From NCBI RefSeq assembly GCF_000283155.1, contig NW_004454166.1, positions 6,607,468 to 6,671,467 on the forward strand: 64,000 nt of DNA. The letters run 5' to 3'. The translations under genes were made by a program, and so were the position numbers. A model generated the notes under the pieces. That model searched no databases. It worked only from the letters and a program-made list of their open reading frames with translations, and was not told where the DNA came from. This document shows positions 33,601 through 47,054 of this stretch, in pieces (the stretch's first letter is position 1; each line of letters opens with the position of its first letter). The stretch comes from Ceratotherium simum simum. Taxonomy: Eukaryota; Chordata; Mammalia; Perissodactyla; Rhinocerotidae.

Positions 33601-34629
33601 ATGAAAAAGTTATCAAGGTCATATGTATTCTATTAAATAACTGATTTCCCAATACTTGGTACTTCTGATCCTGGATTTCCATGTCATGATGACCTAGGTA
33701 AAGTTTTCAGAAATCCCAGTTTAAACCAAATTAAGACTTATGACCATACACTGCAATTTCTGGACACTAGCAACAATACCATTCCAAATTGCAGAGACAA
33801 ATAAATAGTGTTAACTAGACCAACCTGTCTACAACCCAGGTAAGTATTCAGAGAAAAATACTGGACTAGAGGATATAGAATGAAAAATGAAGGAATGCAA
33901 ATTCTGGGAACCATAAAGAAAGACCTTATTAATCTCACTGGAGGGTCAATTGCTAATGTGAGTTCATTATAAAGGATTAAGTGAGGGGATGCCAATGAAG
34001 ATATTCTTGCTATTTTCTCTCCCCCATCTATAAATAATGTAAGAAAGCAGATGTTTTGTTTGCGTGCTTGATATCTTTTGTTTTTAATTCCTTATGTGGT
34101 CTGAGGCAGATTGTGATTGTAATGTGTGGAAAAAAAGTTACTAAGCTTTGAATTTCATGGGAGATTTAAAAAACTGAAAGGGACTTAAGACCTCTGACAA
34201 ACTTTAACCACTGTTAAGTATTTTTAAAGTATAGTTATTTGGAGGATTTTAAAAAATTGTTGATTCTTGTGTGCTTGGATGTATACCAATTATTCATATG
34301 TGTGCATCTTTAAATATTTTATGTTCATAAATGATGCAACTTAATAAGTATATTATACAATTAGACGTTATTCTTTTTATGGCTTCTTCATTGTTCCTCC
34401 ATTCATTCCTTACATTTTTATGAAATTCCATACATGAGCCAGGTTAAGAACACATGTTTCTCATTGTGAATATTTTAAAGCATAGTATTATAAGTGCATA
34501 TGTTGATGCATTCATTCTACAGTTTGATCCTTTCCTTAAATCATTTCAGTTGCTTGAGATGTAAGATTTGACAACTCTGGAATTCTTGTTCAGATATGCT
34601 CTTTTCATAAAAACTTGGTTCATGGCAAA
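30631..34629. other. Mostly unique sequence, no gene
   Basis: I see almost no recognisable repeat in these 4 kb. 30.6-31.6 kb is very AT-rich, while 31.65-32.75 kb is of mixed composition. Open frames are short (31343-31543, 33738-33995) and have no domain. A CTCF-like site lies at 32368-32386. A lone splice-donor-like CAGGTAAGTAT at 33837 has no matching acceptor or open frame. Confidence 0.55.
32368..32386 (-). promoter_or_regulatory. CTCF-like binding motif
   Basis: The minus strand reads GGCCATTAGAGGGCGCTCT. The 14-base core CCATTAGAGGGCGC matches the known CTCF core CCASYAGRKGGCRC at every position but the fourth. It lies in unique sequence rather than in a SINE. Binding cannot be known from sequence. 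Confidence 0.45.
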
Positions 34630-34745
34630 GAATAAATAGTATAGGCTTCAGAGTCAAACAGATGAATGTCTGAGTATCAACTTGTCAGCATTACGTGAGC
34701 TATAGTGTGTGAAGCCCACAGTGCACTATAGATATTAATAAGCTA
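34630..34745 (+). mobile_element. MIR-like fragment (tentative)
   Basis: ATAGTATAGGCTTCAGAGTC, AACAGATGAATGTCTGAG and CATTACGTGAGCTATAGTGTG follow the MIR 5' half loosely. No 3' half is visible. Confidence 0.35.
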
Positions 34746-34831
34746 TAGGTTTCGTTGCTGTTTGGATTCCTTTGGAGGAACACGTTTTCCCACAGCAATT
34801 GCTTCCACATCCCAGATCAGCACATTGAATA

Positions 34832-34832
34832 A

Positions 34833-34862
<30 letters not shown>
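34832..34862. repeat. (TG)n microsatellite
   Basis: About 15 uninterrupted TG units are followed by TATACA. Confidence 0.97.
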
Positions 34863-34865
<3 letters not shown>

Positions 34866-36553
34866 CATTTGAGTTTCTCCACTCCCATGTTCTATCATAA
34901 CAAAACAAAACAAGAGTTTATTACCATAAATAAACTAAATTGTCTCATATCATGTCATAGAATATCAGCAGGTTATATGAGGAAAATAGAAATTATGAAC
35001 AATTTCACTCCTTGTGGCCCATTCTCATCATTCATGTCCTTGGACTCACTGGAGGAATTTTAATCACGTAGTCCTTCTGAGGTTTCTGCTGTGTGTCCTA
35101 CTAATAGCTGATGCTCCAGCCCTTTGATAAATGAAAGGCCATTAGTCATGAAGTATTCTATTCCAGAATCGACCCTTAGCTGGAATCTGAACTCTTCCCT
35201 TTGTCTGGAAGTCAGCACAACATCCATATCACAGCTTCAATCTCAGCACCTTTTTCTGTATCACCGACATATTATTTTTATTTTACTCTTTTTTTTTCCT
35301 TCAGCCAAAAACAAAGTCATACCCTAGAAAATCATCACTTCTTGCATCAAACATCACTCTGCTATCAAACAAAAACTAGATGAAGAAAAATCTGCTTTCG
35401 CTTTTAGAAGCTGAGGGCAAGCTCTGTTTTCTGGAGTTCTCGATGCAAAAAAATCATGATGTTACTCACACTAGTTGTGAATTCATAGTCTTTATATGAA
35501 TGATATAATGGACCAGAAGTTACTTCTAATTCTTTTTCTTCACACTAGGATTATTGTTTCTCCTGCTGTCATAGATATAAAGAACGACTCACCAATCTAA
35601 TTTTCCTAAGCTCAGGCAAAAAAAAAAAAAAAAACCCCACAAAAATGTATCTTTGGCATTCCAACTCACCACTCTTTGACGACTTCTTACATCATTTCCC
35701 CTCTTAATTCACATTTATTTTCTTTGTCATCATTTTGATTTCTTGGAGCTTTAAAACTTTGATGCACTTAATAACTGTCTTATGTTCACCGATCATTTCC
35801 ATGGACAAAATTCACCCTTCTGCAAACTTGAGCACTGCTTTCATTTGTTATTCATTCAATATTCATTGTATCTATTGTAATCTAAATCATGTTTAACTTT
35901 CCTCAACAGATTCAATGTGTTTGGTAAATTAGATCCTTGGGGTAAATGTCCAATAGTTTGAAAAATAAAACTGACTAATATGACCTTCTTTGAATCTCCT
36001 AGGCCAGTGATTTTTAGCCTTATTAGACACAATTCCCTTTTAAAAGAAATTTTTACTACTTGAAGTTAAATCCATAGACAGCATAGTTTACTTGCCTTGT
36101 AAAAAAAAATCAATACAACGCTTTAACTGTAACGCAGAAAAGAAATAGAAGGAAATAAAGTTATAATAAAATAATTTGTATTTTAATACACAAATGCTCA
36201 GCATTACAATTCTAGAAAACACAGTGAAGCAGTCAGATGTTCACAAGTAAGCAGATTCACTTGGAATCTAATTAGAAATGCAGACTGATATTGGTGTGTT
36301 GTATTAAATTGGCAGTTCTAACGTACAAGTAACTAATACATAGGTACACTAATAACAAGTAGCATTGCCATCAATGATATGATTTTCTACAATGGTGGAC
36401 AATTGTTTAAAAAAAGCCCTGAACAACACCAACAAAAGTAGTGCAATAGACTTGCTATTTAGTAGTTGCCTTTTTTGAAAGGCTCAGTGTATATTAAACT
36501 CATGCTATGGTAATTTAACTGAGTGGTAATTTAACTGAAATTCTACTGATCAC
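34863..36553. other. AT-rich unassigned sequence
   Basis: There is no gene. An A17 run followed by CCCCAC lies at 35618-35639. The words at 36245-36290 (CAGATTCACTTGGAATCT, AGAAATGCAGACTGAT) recall a MER5-type hAT element, at low confidence. A 16-bp direct duplication TGGTAATTTAACTGA lies at 36508-36538. Confidence 0.45.
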
Positions 36554-37096
36554 TGTAAGGGAGGAAGAAATAATCCTCTATCCTCTAGGTTCTTCTGGCT
36601 GGTCTAAGAATTAAGTTGACACAAGAGAGAATATCAGGAGAAAAATCAAACAAAGTTTAATACAAAGGAGAAACCCAGAAAAACTGAGTAACTCACTAAA
36701 ATGGCCAAAGCCACCACCTTACATACCATCTTTAGCTAAAGACAAAGGAGAAAGTTGAGGGTAGTAGTTTGGAACTTCAAAGGGGAGAGGGCAATTCACA
36801 TGGAGATGGAAAAGGAAATGTTTGGTAAATTAATGTTTGCCATGCCTTGCAAAGACGATGAGACATGGAGAGGACTTTGATTAAATGGGCCTTGCTGGGT
36901 TCATCCCTGTCTACCACACCTAGCTTATTTTGTATCATAGTTACCTATGGTGATATCTCCTTCTAGGAAGAGGCCTTCTAGCTTAAATTCTTTTAGGCAG
37001 TTAGAGGGAAGGTCAAAGTTTCTCCCTGAGTCCTTTGTTCTTAATAATAATCAAGCCAAAGAGATATATTTTGGGATGGCAAATTCTGATCCCTCA
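36554..37096 (-). mobile_element. Class I ERV solo LTR, reverse strand, same family as 23734-24319
   Basis: On the minus strand it shares long stretches with the forward copy, for example AACTGCCTAAAAGAATTTAAG, CCATCTCCATGTGAATTGCC and CTCCTTTGTCTTTAG, plus the GGGTTTCTCC..TATTAAACTTTGTTT region. It starts TGAGGG and ends CCCTTACA (minus sense). No internal viral genes adjoin it. I could not find a matching target-site duplication, so the edges may have decayed. Confidence 0.75.
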
Positions 37097-38974
37097 CGTT
37101 AGCAATCCCTAAATCTCTAAAAACAAGTATACTTAACATTCTTGCTGAAATTCTGTTGGTTCTGAAAGTTGTTCTAAAAATAGAAGCTATTCTGATTCTT
37201 TTAAACTGAGTAATATTTAATTGAATTTTAAATTTATTTTTGAATACAGAAAGTAGAATGTAAAAAGAATTCATAAGTGGTTGAATAATGTAAATATTTG
37301 CTGCATTCAAAATAGAAATGCAATATATATCATAATTTAAAATATGCAATAATTTAATATGTATTGTTCTGAATATCTACTCTATTTCAGACTCATTTAA
37401 AGTGCTCTCAGAGGGATAAGTCCTACAAATATACCTTTGGGCCAACACTGGGTCACATAGGGTCAAAAATTAGTGGTTTCCCAAGAAAACAATGCAAATT
37501 TATTTATTTTTCTCATGGAAATACAATCCATTAAACACCACATAGCATAGACAATATCTTCAATTATTTTCTTTTAGTATCCCAAATTAATTCCATTATT
37601 CTATCTATTTGTCAAAATTTAAAACATTTAAATAACAAGATCTTCATTTACGAGACAATGCTATAGGCACACAGAGTCACAAAGCCACAGTATCTATGGC
37701 AAATGCTTTAATAATTGAATGTGTACTGAAAAGCTTCTATTGAATTCCTCTATCCATTCTCCTAACAGATTCAATGCTGTTCTATGCCAAGGAAGCTCTT
37801 GCAATATAATTTAAACAAAACAAATCACTTTTAAAAATTTAGATTACAAAGAACATTTAGCTTACTAAGTTGTACCAGTTCTTTGTGTTATAAATAGATA
37901 CTGTTTTCAGTTCACATCTGACAAACACTTTCGATATTATTCATGATGAAACTGATAATCTTTTGCGAACTGAAGGTCAAAAGCTTTGGTGAAGTTTGTA
38001 GTGACACTCTTCAAGAAAAATGTAAATATACCAAGGACTGACTTCATTACAGACTTATAATTAATAAATTACTAATGAAGATTAAAGTAACATTTCTTCT
38101 GCCACATATACTGGTGCACTGTTAGATTCTATTAGACCACAGCTTGAAAATCAGAGACACTCCTTTAATAATCAATCAGATTTTCATTTCTATTAGACCC
38201 ACCATGTAGACTGATCTTCATTGCTTCACAGCCTCTTATCAAACTTCTGGCATTGAGAGGCAACTCTGATCACAATCATGCACAATCATCCACTGAGGTT
38301 GCCATGGGGTGTGAATCCCAGCAAGGTTTCTCTTGGCCTTTATATGAGAAGCTTTAGTTCTACAAGTGGCAAAAAATGTCCTCTTATCAGCCTCTTGGCC
38401 TCAAGGCATGCACATGGGGACAGGAGCTATAGCAAGTCATTCTGGACAAAGACTTTTCTCTAACGAGTTCATTCACTGAACCTCAAGATCGAGACCCTGA
38501 AAAAAGCAAGTCTGTTGTTTGAGTTCTGCTGCTTCCATTTTTTAATCCCATCAGCTTTTCAGATTTTCTAAAAAGGACACCTAACGCTTGTCCTTGTCAT
38601 TTTCACTATCATAAGATTAAACTGTTTTTGCAAAAAACAAAAACATGTATTTACTTGATAAGCTTAGAATGATCTTGAAATAGTCTATAAATTCAAAACC
38701 TCCATTCAAAAGCAGAAACTATTCAGTAAATATTCTGCTTAGATATTTTCTGCTCTGGATACTAAGAGAGTTAATATACATATTAGTTAGACCACAGAAA
38801 ATCACAGGAAACAATTTCCATATCTAGGGTTACTTTTTAGCTTAAGATGAGAGGAACTGAAACCTCACAATAAATAAATTGTATATATTCTACTAAAAAG
38901 TTAATTTAACCATGCTAGAGAACGTCATAGTTAAATATGCATATATTATTTTAGAGGATAGAGCAGAAACACTG
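37097..38974. other. AT-rich unique-looking sequence
   Basis: A minus-strand open frame of 102 codons (37041-37349) is AT-rich, runs into the LTR and has no domain. A 61-codon plus frame at 38278-38463 is not supported either. I recognise no repeat. Confidence 0.5.
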
Positions 38975-39170
38975 ACAGATGCATTCCTGTTCTCAAGGTA
39001 TTTCCATTCTAGAGAGAAAAAGATATAGACACATGTATTTCAGCACAAGTAATTACAGGAGGTCTGAGGAGGGAGAAAATATTGGTGTCAAGAGTGTTAG
39101 AAAGAAGTGCCATCTTATGGAAGAACGATTTCAGAATGTGAGATGAAGAATAGGTCATAACAGGCAGAAG
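38975..39170 (-). mobile_element. L2 fragment, reverse strand (tentative)
   Basis: ATTCCTGTTCTCAAGGTATT, TCCATTCTAGAGAGAAAAAG and CAAGTAATTACAGGAGGTC resemble the reversed L2 3' region. The stretch 39400-39560 may be a further decayed repeat. Confidence 0.45.
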
Positions 39171-41394
39171 TAAAAGCAACTGCCAAGGGATGAACTAGTG
39201 CCCTATTGATAATTAGAAAACATAATCTGACAAATGTAAGTGTGGTTATAGTGGAAACTGAACTATATAATAAAATTGGAGTTTTGAAAGAAAATGGAGG
39301 ACCTGTGGTTACAATATAGTTGAAGACTGGTGAAGAGCACAATCTGACAAAGAGGAATTTAAAATGTTGACCAAAATGGGAAACTGGGGTCTTCTCTGAA
39401 GTCCTGCTGAGAAATTGAAACTTATCTTGGATATCCTTTAAGGTAAGTCACTAAAAGTTTTGAGGAGAATGATAAAGTGTGAACAGTAACTATGTGGAGA
39501 ATGGAGAGGAAGAGGATAGGTTATAGACAGTTGTGATGGATCAGACTCTAATTAATTAATTGACAATGGAAGGATAAAAATTAGAGTCACGAAACAAAAA
39601 GATAACAGAAAAAATTAGGTATAAGCAATACAGAAATGATGTGACATAATTGACAAAAATTGGTTATAGCATGTTGCATTCTACCAGATCACTTTATCCA
39701 CACTGGCAACACCTGAAAACACCTGAGTAATCTCAGTAGAGTCAACAGCCTTCTTTGGTCCAAAGTAAAGACCTTCCTTGGTTATTTTGTCTGATCACCT
39801 TAAAACAGAAGATATGTATTAGTAATCAAATAAAGGTGAAAATCTAACTCTATAGATTGTCGACACTTGGAAGTGAGAAACCTATGACGATGTATAGGAG
39901 ATTAAAAAATATTATATTGACAATAAGTTGACTTCATAAATGAGGAAATGAAATTGTCAAGATTGTTTTTTATATTTCATATTCCAACTAAGAAAAGTAT
40001 AGGATAGAATTGAATGGTCTGGGTAGGGGCTTTTGTCCTTAATTTCTATACATCAAAATGTTTCGAGGTCAAGGAAGATTTTCAATTGCCTGTATGTGTA
40101 TGTGTGTGTGCTTGTATGTTTTCTGTAAACGAAAAATGGGATATTAAAAAAGGTCAAGTTCACCTAAGATTCATTAATAAACACTGACTATAATAATTTA
40201 TTAGTTTCTAACTCTGTCAAATTTAGGGGGGAGGGTTATATATGTAATCTAGCAAGGGAAATGCTAAAGATTAAAAAGAAATAAACCAAGGACTATTACC
40301 TAGTACAGTAGGTGAGAACACAGGACGTATACACGTGAAACAACATGGCTGGTTGGCTGATGTTTTTCAGAGAGGACTCAAGCATTGTGTGTTTAGAGTA
40401 AACAACTTCTCAAGTCACTTTTAAACATGAAAGTCTATAATTCCATTCTGTCAAGAGCGATAGCTGTCTTTTAATACACCAACCAAGTGTTGAATTTTCT
40501 TCATTCTAAGTAGTTTTCATCTAAGGCTGGGTAAAAGCAGTCAGAAGTACCTATTTGTTTCAATATTCCACTATGGACTGGATCTAATCAGGCTCTTAAT
40601 CTAGTGATAAGTGAGAAACCTTTCTTCAATGGACTGCAACTGGACTCAGATTAGTTTTGGTTAGTAGTTGTCCCATCAGGCATAGGTAGCTCCTTCATAT
40701 ACTCAATTGATGATGCTGGTGGGGCAGCCGATTTTACTGTATTGATCTTCACACTAATGTGGCTTCCCAAAAGGGAAACTTATGTGTGTTCAATACTGGA
40801 TAAGGAAGCAAACTCCTCCTCATTCATCATTTCCTGATGAACAAGGTGACTCAGGTATTCTCATTGAAAAGGGAGTAGAAAAACATAACAACAAATACAC
40901 ATTTTAGGGAACTAAAAAGAACTAAAGACACAACACTGATTTTCTCACTAAGAATTATATTGCTATTGTTATCATATTTTCAGGGGGAAAAAATGGAATA
41001 AAACCTAAAAAAACAACACTTGTCAATAAATTCATTGACTTTTCTTAGCAAGCCATAGAAAATGACCAAAACTTAAACTATTGAGAATAGTTTGCCAAGT
41101 GATGTGTATTTCCAATTTCTTAACTAAAATTAATAGGTAAAACTTTAAAATAAACATACTCTTATTTAATGATATTTATGTTGCTTTTGTAAAAATGACA
41201 GGTAAATCATATAGATTGTTTTTTAGAAAGTTATATATACTTGCTATTTTATTACTTCTCTGAATCTGTTCAACCTCGCCTTTCACAGGCTCTGCTGTCG
41301 AAGAATAACAAAGAAATATCCACTCACTTAAGAACAATTAAGAAATGATAATAACAGGTCATAATGTAGGTAAATGGAAGGCTGAAGGTTTGAT
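39171..41394. other. Unassigned AT-rich sequence
   Basis: There is no gene. A short imperfect (TG)n occurs near 40094-40110. Nothing else is recognisable. Confidence 0.5.
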
Positions 41395-41540
41395 GAAGAG
41401 TTAGTGTTGTCATGATCTGGATTCAAGTCTAAAGACCATCACCTAGTAATTAGCTGTGTGATATTAAACAATTTCTTCATCTGCAGAGTGAGCATTCTGA
41501 ACTATATGTTTTCAAAATTCCTTTCTAATTTTAACAGTAC
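41395..41540 (+). mobile_element. MIR SINE
   Basis: GATCTGGATTCAAGTCTAAA, TAATTAGCTGTGTGATATTA and AACAATTTCTTCATCTGCAGA follow the MIR core with an internal gap. Confidence 0.65.
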
Positions 41541-43089
41541 ATGAAATATTTTTGTCTGTAAAATTGTGGAAGTGAGATAACACTTTTCTCTTTTCCTCAC
41601 ATTTTGTACCCAAATGTTGACTGACTTATTATTCCACTTAATAAATATCTGCCATATTTATACCTTCTTCTCTGTCTTCTCCTCACCCCATAACCTTGGA
41701 TTATGGTTCACTTCTCTCTATTTACACTTGCATATCTTTAGTTCAAGCTGCTGTAAATGGTAAGAACTTTAGAGACTCTAAGGCAATGTCTATAAAAGGG
41801 AGATTACTATATTTTTCTGAAAAGTGTTAGCAATTTTGTGTTTGAGCCACAATCTATCTAGAGAGAGAAACTTGGCTTACTTTATTTCACTCTGATCCAA
41901 TAAATGTTTTTAGGTCAAATCAGATATTGTCCAATTCTAAGCCATCTTTTAGCCTAAGTAGCACTTATGGCCAATTGCAATCTATCAGCAGCTAAGAACT
42001 GTGTGGTCTGACTCGCCCACATGCCTTTCTATTTCTCTCTCTTGCCTTTCTATTCTTTGCCTCTTGCACTACTACTGTACCTTGCAAGGGAGAGTGGGAG
42101 CAGTTTTCTTACATGAATGGTGCCATGTTTACTAGTCCACGGTTACATATTCACTCATAGAGGAATATTCATGAGCCCTCTGATGTAGATTGTGTGCTGA
42201 TTGAGTGCTCTATGCCCAAAATAAAGTAGAAAAAATATATACTGTCAAGAACCGTAAAGAGTTTTTGATTTTACCATACTTCTAAGCTAACAAGTAAGCC
42301 TAGATACTGGCAGAAGATATAAGACTTCTGGTTTGGAAACAAAGGACGTTATTACTCACAGTACAGAAGGTAGCATGCACTTCATTTTTGCATTGCTTCT
42401 TCTTGCCCATGGAGATGATATGGAACTGTCCGGGCAGATACTGTGCACACAGTGGGTTTGAGTCACAATTAAGTTTAGGGAACTTCTATCTTTTAAAAAA
42501 GTTTGTGACAAACTTGCTAGGCCTTTGTCATGGAGGGTGACAATATCTTTATTATCTTGAACAGTGAACAAATATGCCTGTGTCTTGGAGGGAGACACTA
42601 TCTCTATCTTCCAAGGCTGTTTGCTAAAAAATAATTTCCTGAAAAGATAGTCTGGAACAAAAAACTTGTCGCAAGATTACAGAAATGTGAAAGACTAGTG
42701 GAGAACTGTCTCCTAATGATAACAAAAATCCTAATGGCTAATATGCGAACTATCTCCCAGTCACGTAAGTCAATCTACATCCCAAAGGCAGTATGAGTAA
42801 AGGGTCAGAAAGGTGGCCAGAATTAATACTTTTTGAACTCTTTTTATAGAAAAAATGTATCTGGAGTGGGAAGAAAGTATTCTTCAGCAATATCTCTTTT
42901 AGAGATATTGAAATGTTTAACCTGAAGAAGTGAATATTTTTAGTAGTGAATGTATTGGGATTTTATATATTTATTTATTTATTTATTTTAATGTTTAGGT
43001 AACTTTAGAGTGAGGGTCACCTTATTCCTCCTTACTGTGAGGCAAAGTTTTGTTTAGTACTATGTGGTAGGTCAAAAATTATTGAGTCC
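41541..43089. other. Unassigned sequence
   Basis: There is no gene. An (ATTT)n tract lies at about 42966-42990. The 80-codon minus frame at 42356-42598 shows no domain. Confidence 0.5.
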
Positions 43090-43300
43090 TTTGTAGTTTA
43101 TGTATGTATTTCACTTAAGATTCACCACAACCTCATAACTTAGGCATTATCTTATTTCTTATTCAGATTTTTCAGATGAAAAAAAAATGTAAGTATAGGA
43201 AACATGACCTAACAGCACACCTAGTAAGTGATGGGTTTGGGATTTGAACTCAAGCCTAAATAAGTAAGTTTTCCTTTTACACCATACTGCCTCTTGAAGG
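43090..43300 (-). mobile_element. MIR SINE, reverse strand
   Basis: TTAAGATTCACCACAACCTC, GGCATTATCTTATTTCTTATTC, TTCAGATGAAAAAAAAATG, CACACCTAGTAAGTGATGGG and TTTGAACTCAAGCCTAAAT follow the reversed MIR along nearly its full length. Confidence 0.85.
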
Positions 43301-45374
43301 AAAAGAAGGCCTCTTCAAAAATTAATATTAAAAAAAGTAGCACATGAGTCCTCTGAGAATGGTAAACTCTGTAAATTTGAAAGTTTTTAAACTGTGGTCA
43401 TTAACCAATGTCAGGAAGAAGGAGAGATGAACTCTGTGATTCTTTATTTGACATCAGTATCTCACTCGCCATCGTTCAGAAGACCCATAATTACCCATAA
43501 AATGGGTACTAGATATTTTTCACTATAAAATGTTTCTTAAGCTAACTGTGGTATAGTATTTCCAAATGCATGCCTTTGAATACTTTAAAGGTGTAAAAAA
43601 GTTGCAGATATTTTTAATAACCGTTTTAATAATCACGCTATTAGATTTATTAACATAAAGTAAAATTAACTGCTCAAGTGTCCTACCAGGGGAATTGGCT
43701 CCTCAGATACTCAAAGGTGGTCATATCAGGACAATATCTTTGATAGAATCAAAATATAATTAGAAATAATGAGATCTTGAATATTGCCATATATCTTATA
43801 AAAAAATAAGAACAACATTGGTGGCCAAAAAATGGACATTGGATTACATATCCAAAAATGATTTAAGTAAAGCAATATAATTGGATAGAGATGATAGTTA
43901 ACAGTCAACAATTCCAGGGGAACCTCTATACAGATATTGAAATCTCTCCTCTCCTGAATACTCCATCTAAATTTCCTACTGCTTTGTAAACCCCTCACTT
44001 TATCCTCTGACACATCACAATAATAAGACTGAGATTTCTAATTGAGTTCCAGCCTCCCAATGAAATATACACTGGAGGATGTCATAAGCGGAAAAATTGT
44101 ATCAAGTTGGATGTCACCAAATGTAGTTCCCTTCTTTCACAGGTTGAAATCCCTCCAATTTCTGAATGTTTTTATTGCTCTCCACTGTTTTCAAATAGTT
44201 GCTTTTTATATTTTATCCAGAGTGTATATTTTTTCTGTCAGAAGAGTTAGTCTAAGACAATATAGTCTGCCATTATGTGAGCAGAAACTTTCTTGCATAT
44301 ATTACTTCACAACAGTTGTCATTATAATTATAGCAAATATACAACTTTTTACTCAATTTTTCACTTAATTTCATACATACTTTTAATAATATTTAATGAT
44401 TAGCTTGTTTTTAGTTTCTGGTTTCATTTATGAAAATGTCTTTCTTCATGGTACAGGGTCAAAGATTAAAAATTGCACAGTATTTCCCCCCTTTATTTTC
44501 AGTCCCTATCAACATTTTCCCTGGTTACAGTCAATGCACTCTCCATAACGTCTCCAACAAATAGCTTTTTCACATTAACCCATGTGCATGGTTCATGCCA
44601 ATTCTCTGATTTGGAAACTCTTCTTACTTTCTCAATTCTCAAGTGAGAGCATCTCTTCATTCAGATTTATTTTCAACGCTCTATATTTTTAATTAGCTTT
44701 CTCTATCAATAACTTAATTATTTTATTCACTACAATTTATCGTTCTTGTGCATCTGTTTTTTTAAAAAATGGTTTGGTATCTACTATTAGTAAGACAGTT
44801 TTAGCTATCAGGAGGATTCAAAGACTAATCAAGCAATAATACTATTGTGAAGGATATGAGGTCAGTATCTGTGTGTTTGGGACTGTAGGTAACAGAAAAT
44901 CGTAACTTAAAGGAGTTTAAACAAAAATGAAATGTATTATATCACATAACTGAAAGTCTAGAAGTAGAGTCGGTTACAAATATTGAATAGCCCTGTTTTT
45001 GGAGTTTTCGATAACTTTAAAAAGAGTATTTCTAATACCTTTTTTCTTTCGAGGAATTTTCTTTATTTTAGTTAAAAAAAAAACTTCTTGTTCCTATAGT
45101 ATTTGAAGAGCAAACAAAAAATTTATTTGTGATCTAAATAAAGCTTGCTATCTCTATGCCTTAATTTCTTATTTTTAAAAAATTCTTAAAATTTCCTTTA
45201 TGAAAACAAACAGCTTGTTTTGCTCAGATGTATTTAGATTCCTAGTAAATTGATTCAGAAGTATTGCCTACAGAAAAAAGCATACTACAGAGTCAAATAC
45301 ATCTGATGAAACATATCTTGAAATCACCTCTAATGAACAGCATCAATTTTAAAGTCTATCACCAAAGATGCAGA
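43301..45374. other. AT-rich unassigned sequence
   Basis: Open frames of about 100 codons at 43726-44013 (minus) and 44042-44368 (plus) have AT-driven codon use (Ile, Leu, Phe, Tyr) and no domain, promoter or splice signals. I do not call them genes. Confidence 0.5.
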
Positions 45375-45530
45375 AGTTGTTTATTCATTTATTCAACCAA
45401 CGTTATTAAAGCTTCTACTGTGAGCACACATTGCTCTATGTACTGGGCTTATAATAATGAATGAAGAGACAAAATACATGTGCTATACAGCAGACACTGT
45501 CACAAAACCATGATGCAAAAGAGATAGGAA
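45375..45530 (-). mobile_element. L2 end, reverse strand
   Basis: TTTATTCATTTATTCAACCAACG, CTTCTACTGTGAGCACACATTGC and TAATAATGAATGAAGAGACAAA follow the reversed L2 terminus. Confidence 0.65.
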
Positions 45531-45559
45531 AATATTCTGAGGTTTTTGTCATATTATAG

Positions 45560-45795
45560 AAAAGTAAATAGTGTAGAGTACAAATAGATTCAAAAGTCAG
45601 AAAAACTAAAATCTAACCCAATTCCAGAATTTACCAACTGTCTCTTAGTAAGTACTTATACTTCTATGAACCTATGCTTATTTCATTAAAAAAGACACCC
45701 AAAAAAGATACCCAAACTGAGCCCTTGAGTACTTTACATGGTTGTATGTATAATAAATGAGACAATACATTATGTAGTGTTATCTAGAAAAATAT
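45560..45795 (+). mobile_element. MIR SINE
   Basis: AGATTCAAAAGTCAGAAAAACT, TTTACCAACTGTCTCTTAGT, TATGAACCTATGCTTATTTC and TAAATGAGACAATACATTATG run in MIR order, with strong divergence. Confidence 0.5.
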
Positions 45796-47054
45796 AGTAT
45801 AAAATGAAATCATTTATTTTAATTATCATTATTATTTTTTGTTTGTAATCTAGCATTTATTTTACTAATGCCTGTGAAACTTTGTAACTTTTGTCTGCAT
45901 ATTACCTCATATTTTCTCTCATTCTAAGTGGAGACTATTACATATTTCTATAACATGACCCAGACCTCACATCAATTTCTATAGTAATACAAAACTTTAA
46001 AACTAACACAACTACAAAAAGTAAAAGTAAAAACAGTCTAAATTTAGAGTGTTCTATCCATTGCAGACACATTTCAATTATATTTACAGGTCAACTTGCT
46101 GAAACCATCTTGCCAGTGAAAAATAAGTCAATAGATTCTAACTTGTTTTTAACCACAATAAATTGTGGACAGAACAATAGTTCCTGAAGTGAAAAAAAAA
46201 AAAAGAGAGAAAGAGAGAGAATCCATCATATTTACCTGACAAAATCTATTGAGAGAATTGCTCACCTTAATCAAATTCTGCAGGACATGAACATTCCACA
46301 TCCCACACTTTAAATATTGCATGATTTATTAGTCATTGTGAAAAATAATAAAAACTAATTTTACATCTGTTAATAAAATTGCACCAAGAAATCTTTATTG
46401 GTGTCAGGCAAGACAGAGTACCATCCTGTGATGTTTGTTGAGCTTTCTTTATGATTTAAGTACGCTTTATTCATTACTGATACCTTTTTTGATAGGTTGA
46501 TGATTTTCTATTTCCCATAAGGTGTAATTGCAGATCTTCCTTGAGTTTCTCTCATGGGTACATTTTGCACTTTTGGTATTGAGCCTCCTTTCCGCCATCC
46601 ACAAGAACAAGACATCATTTTACCAGAGCCGGTGTAAGTTTACCTGGTGGTTGGGACTCACAGAGGTGCAAGGAATTAATACTAAAAATACCCTTACAGC
46701 ATCTTGTGTTGTTGGTCATTGTTATTCGGGAAAATGCCAAGTTTGTGTGCTCTTGTCCATGGTTGTGTAGTGTGAGTTCACCTCTGTCTCACATAGGGGC
46801 TATGTTGATTTTAAATATTGACATGATTACAATAGAGATTATTAAGGAAACTTCCTTATACAGAAAGAGTTCTGGCTTCATAATGTTTGAGGAAACTTTA
46901 GCAATGGGAATTAGAGTTGTAATGAAATCCAAAGACTGAATAAGTCTTGGAAAAGTACAAACCTTTGTGCAGATTTCAACAAAAGCATCGTTTCTAATCT
47001 CTCATAGGAGAAATTTCAGTGAGATATTTTGCACAGTGGGATTCACCCTCTAGT
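45796..47054. other. AT-rich unassigned sequence
   Basis: There is no gene. A12 followed by a (GA)-rich patch lies at 46192-46221. Open frames at 46528-46939 are not supported. Confidence 0.5.

Noticed and set aside
33837..33847. Perfect splice-donor-like CAGGTAAGTAT
   Set aside because: It has no open frame upstream and no plausible acceptor partner. Such strings occur by chance in 64 kb.
36007..38150. CCAGTGATTTTTAG at 36006 and CTTGAAAATCAGAGACAC at 38143 as possible terminal inverted repeats of a DNA transposon
   Set aside because: The match is short and imperfect, and the interior shows no transposon sequence.
43726..44368. Adjacent opposite open frames of about 100 codons, resembling a divergent gene pair
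   Set aside because: Their residue make-up follows the local AT content, and no domain, Kozak context or CpG-rich promoter is visible.
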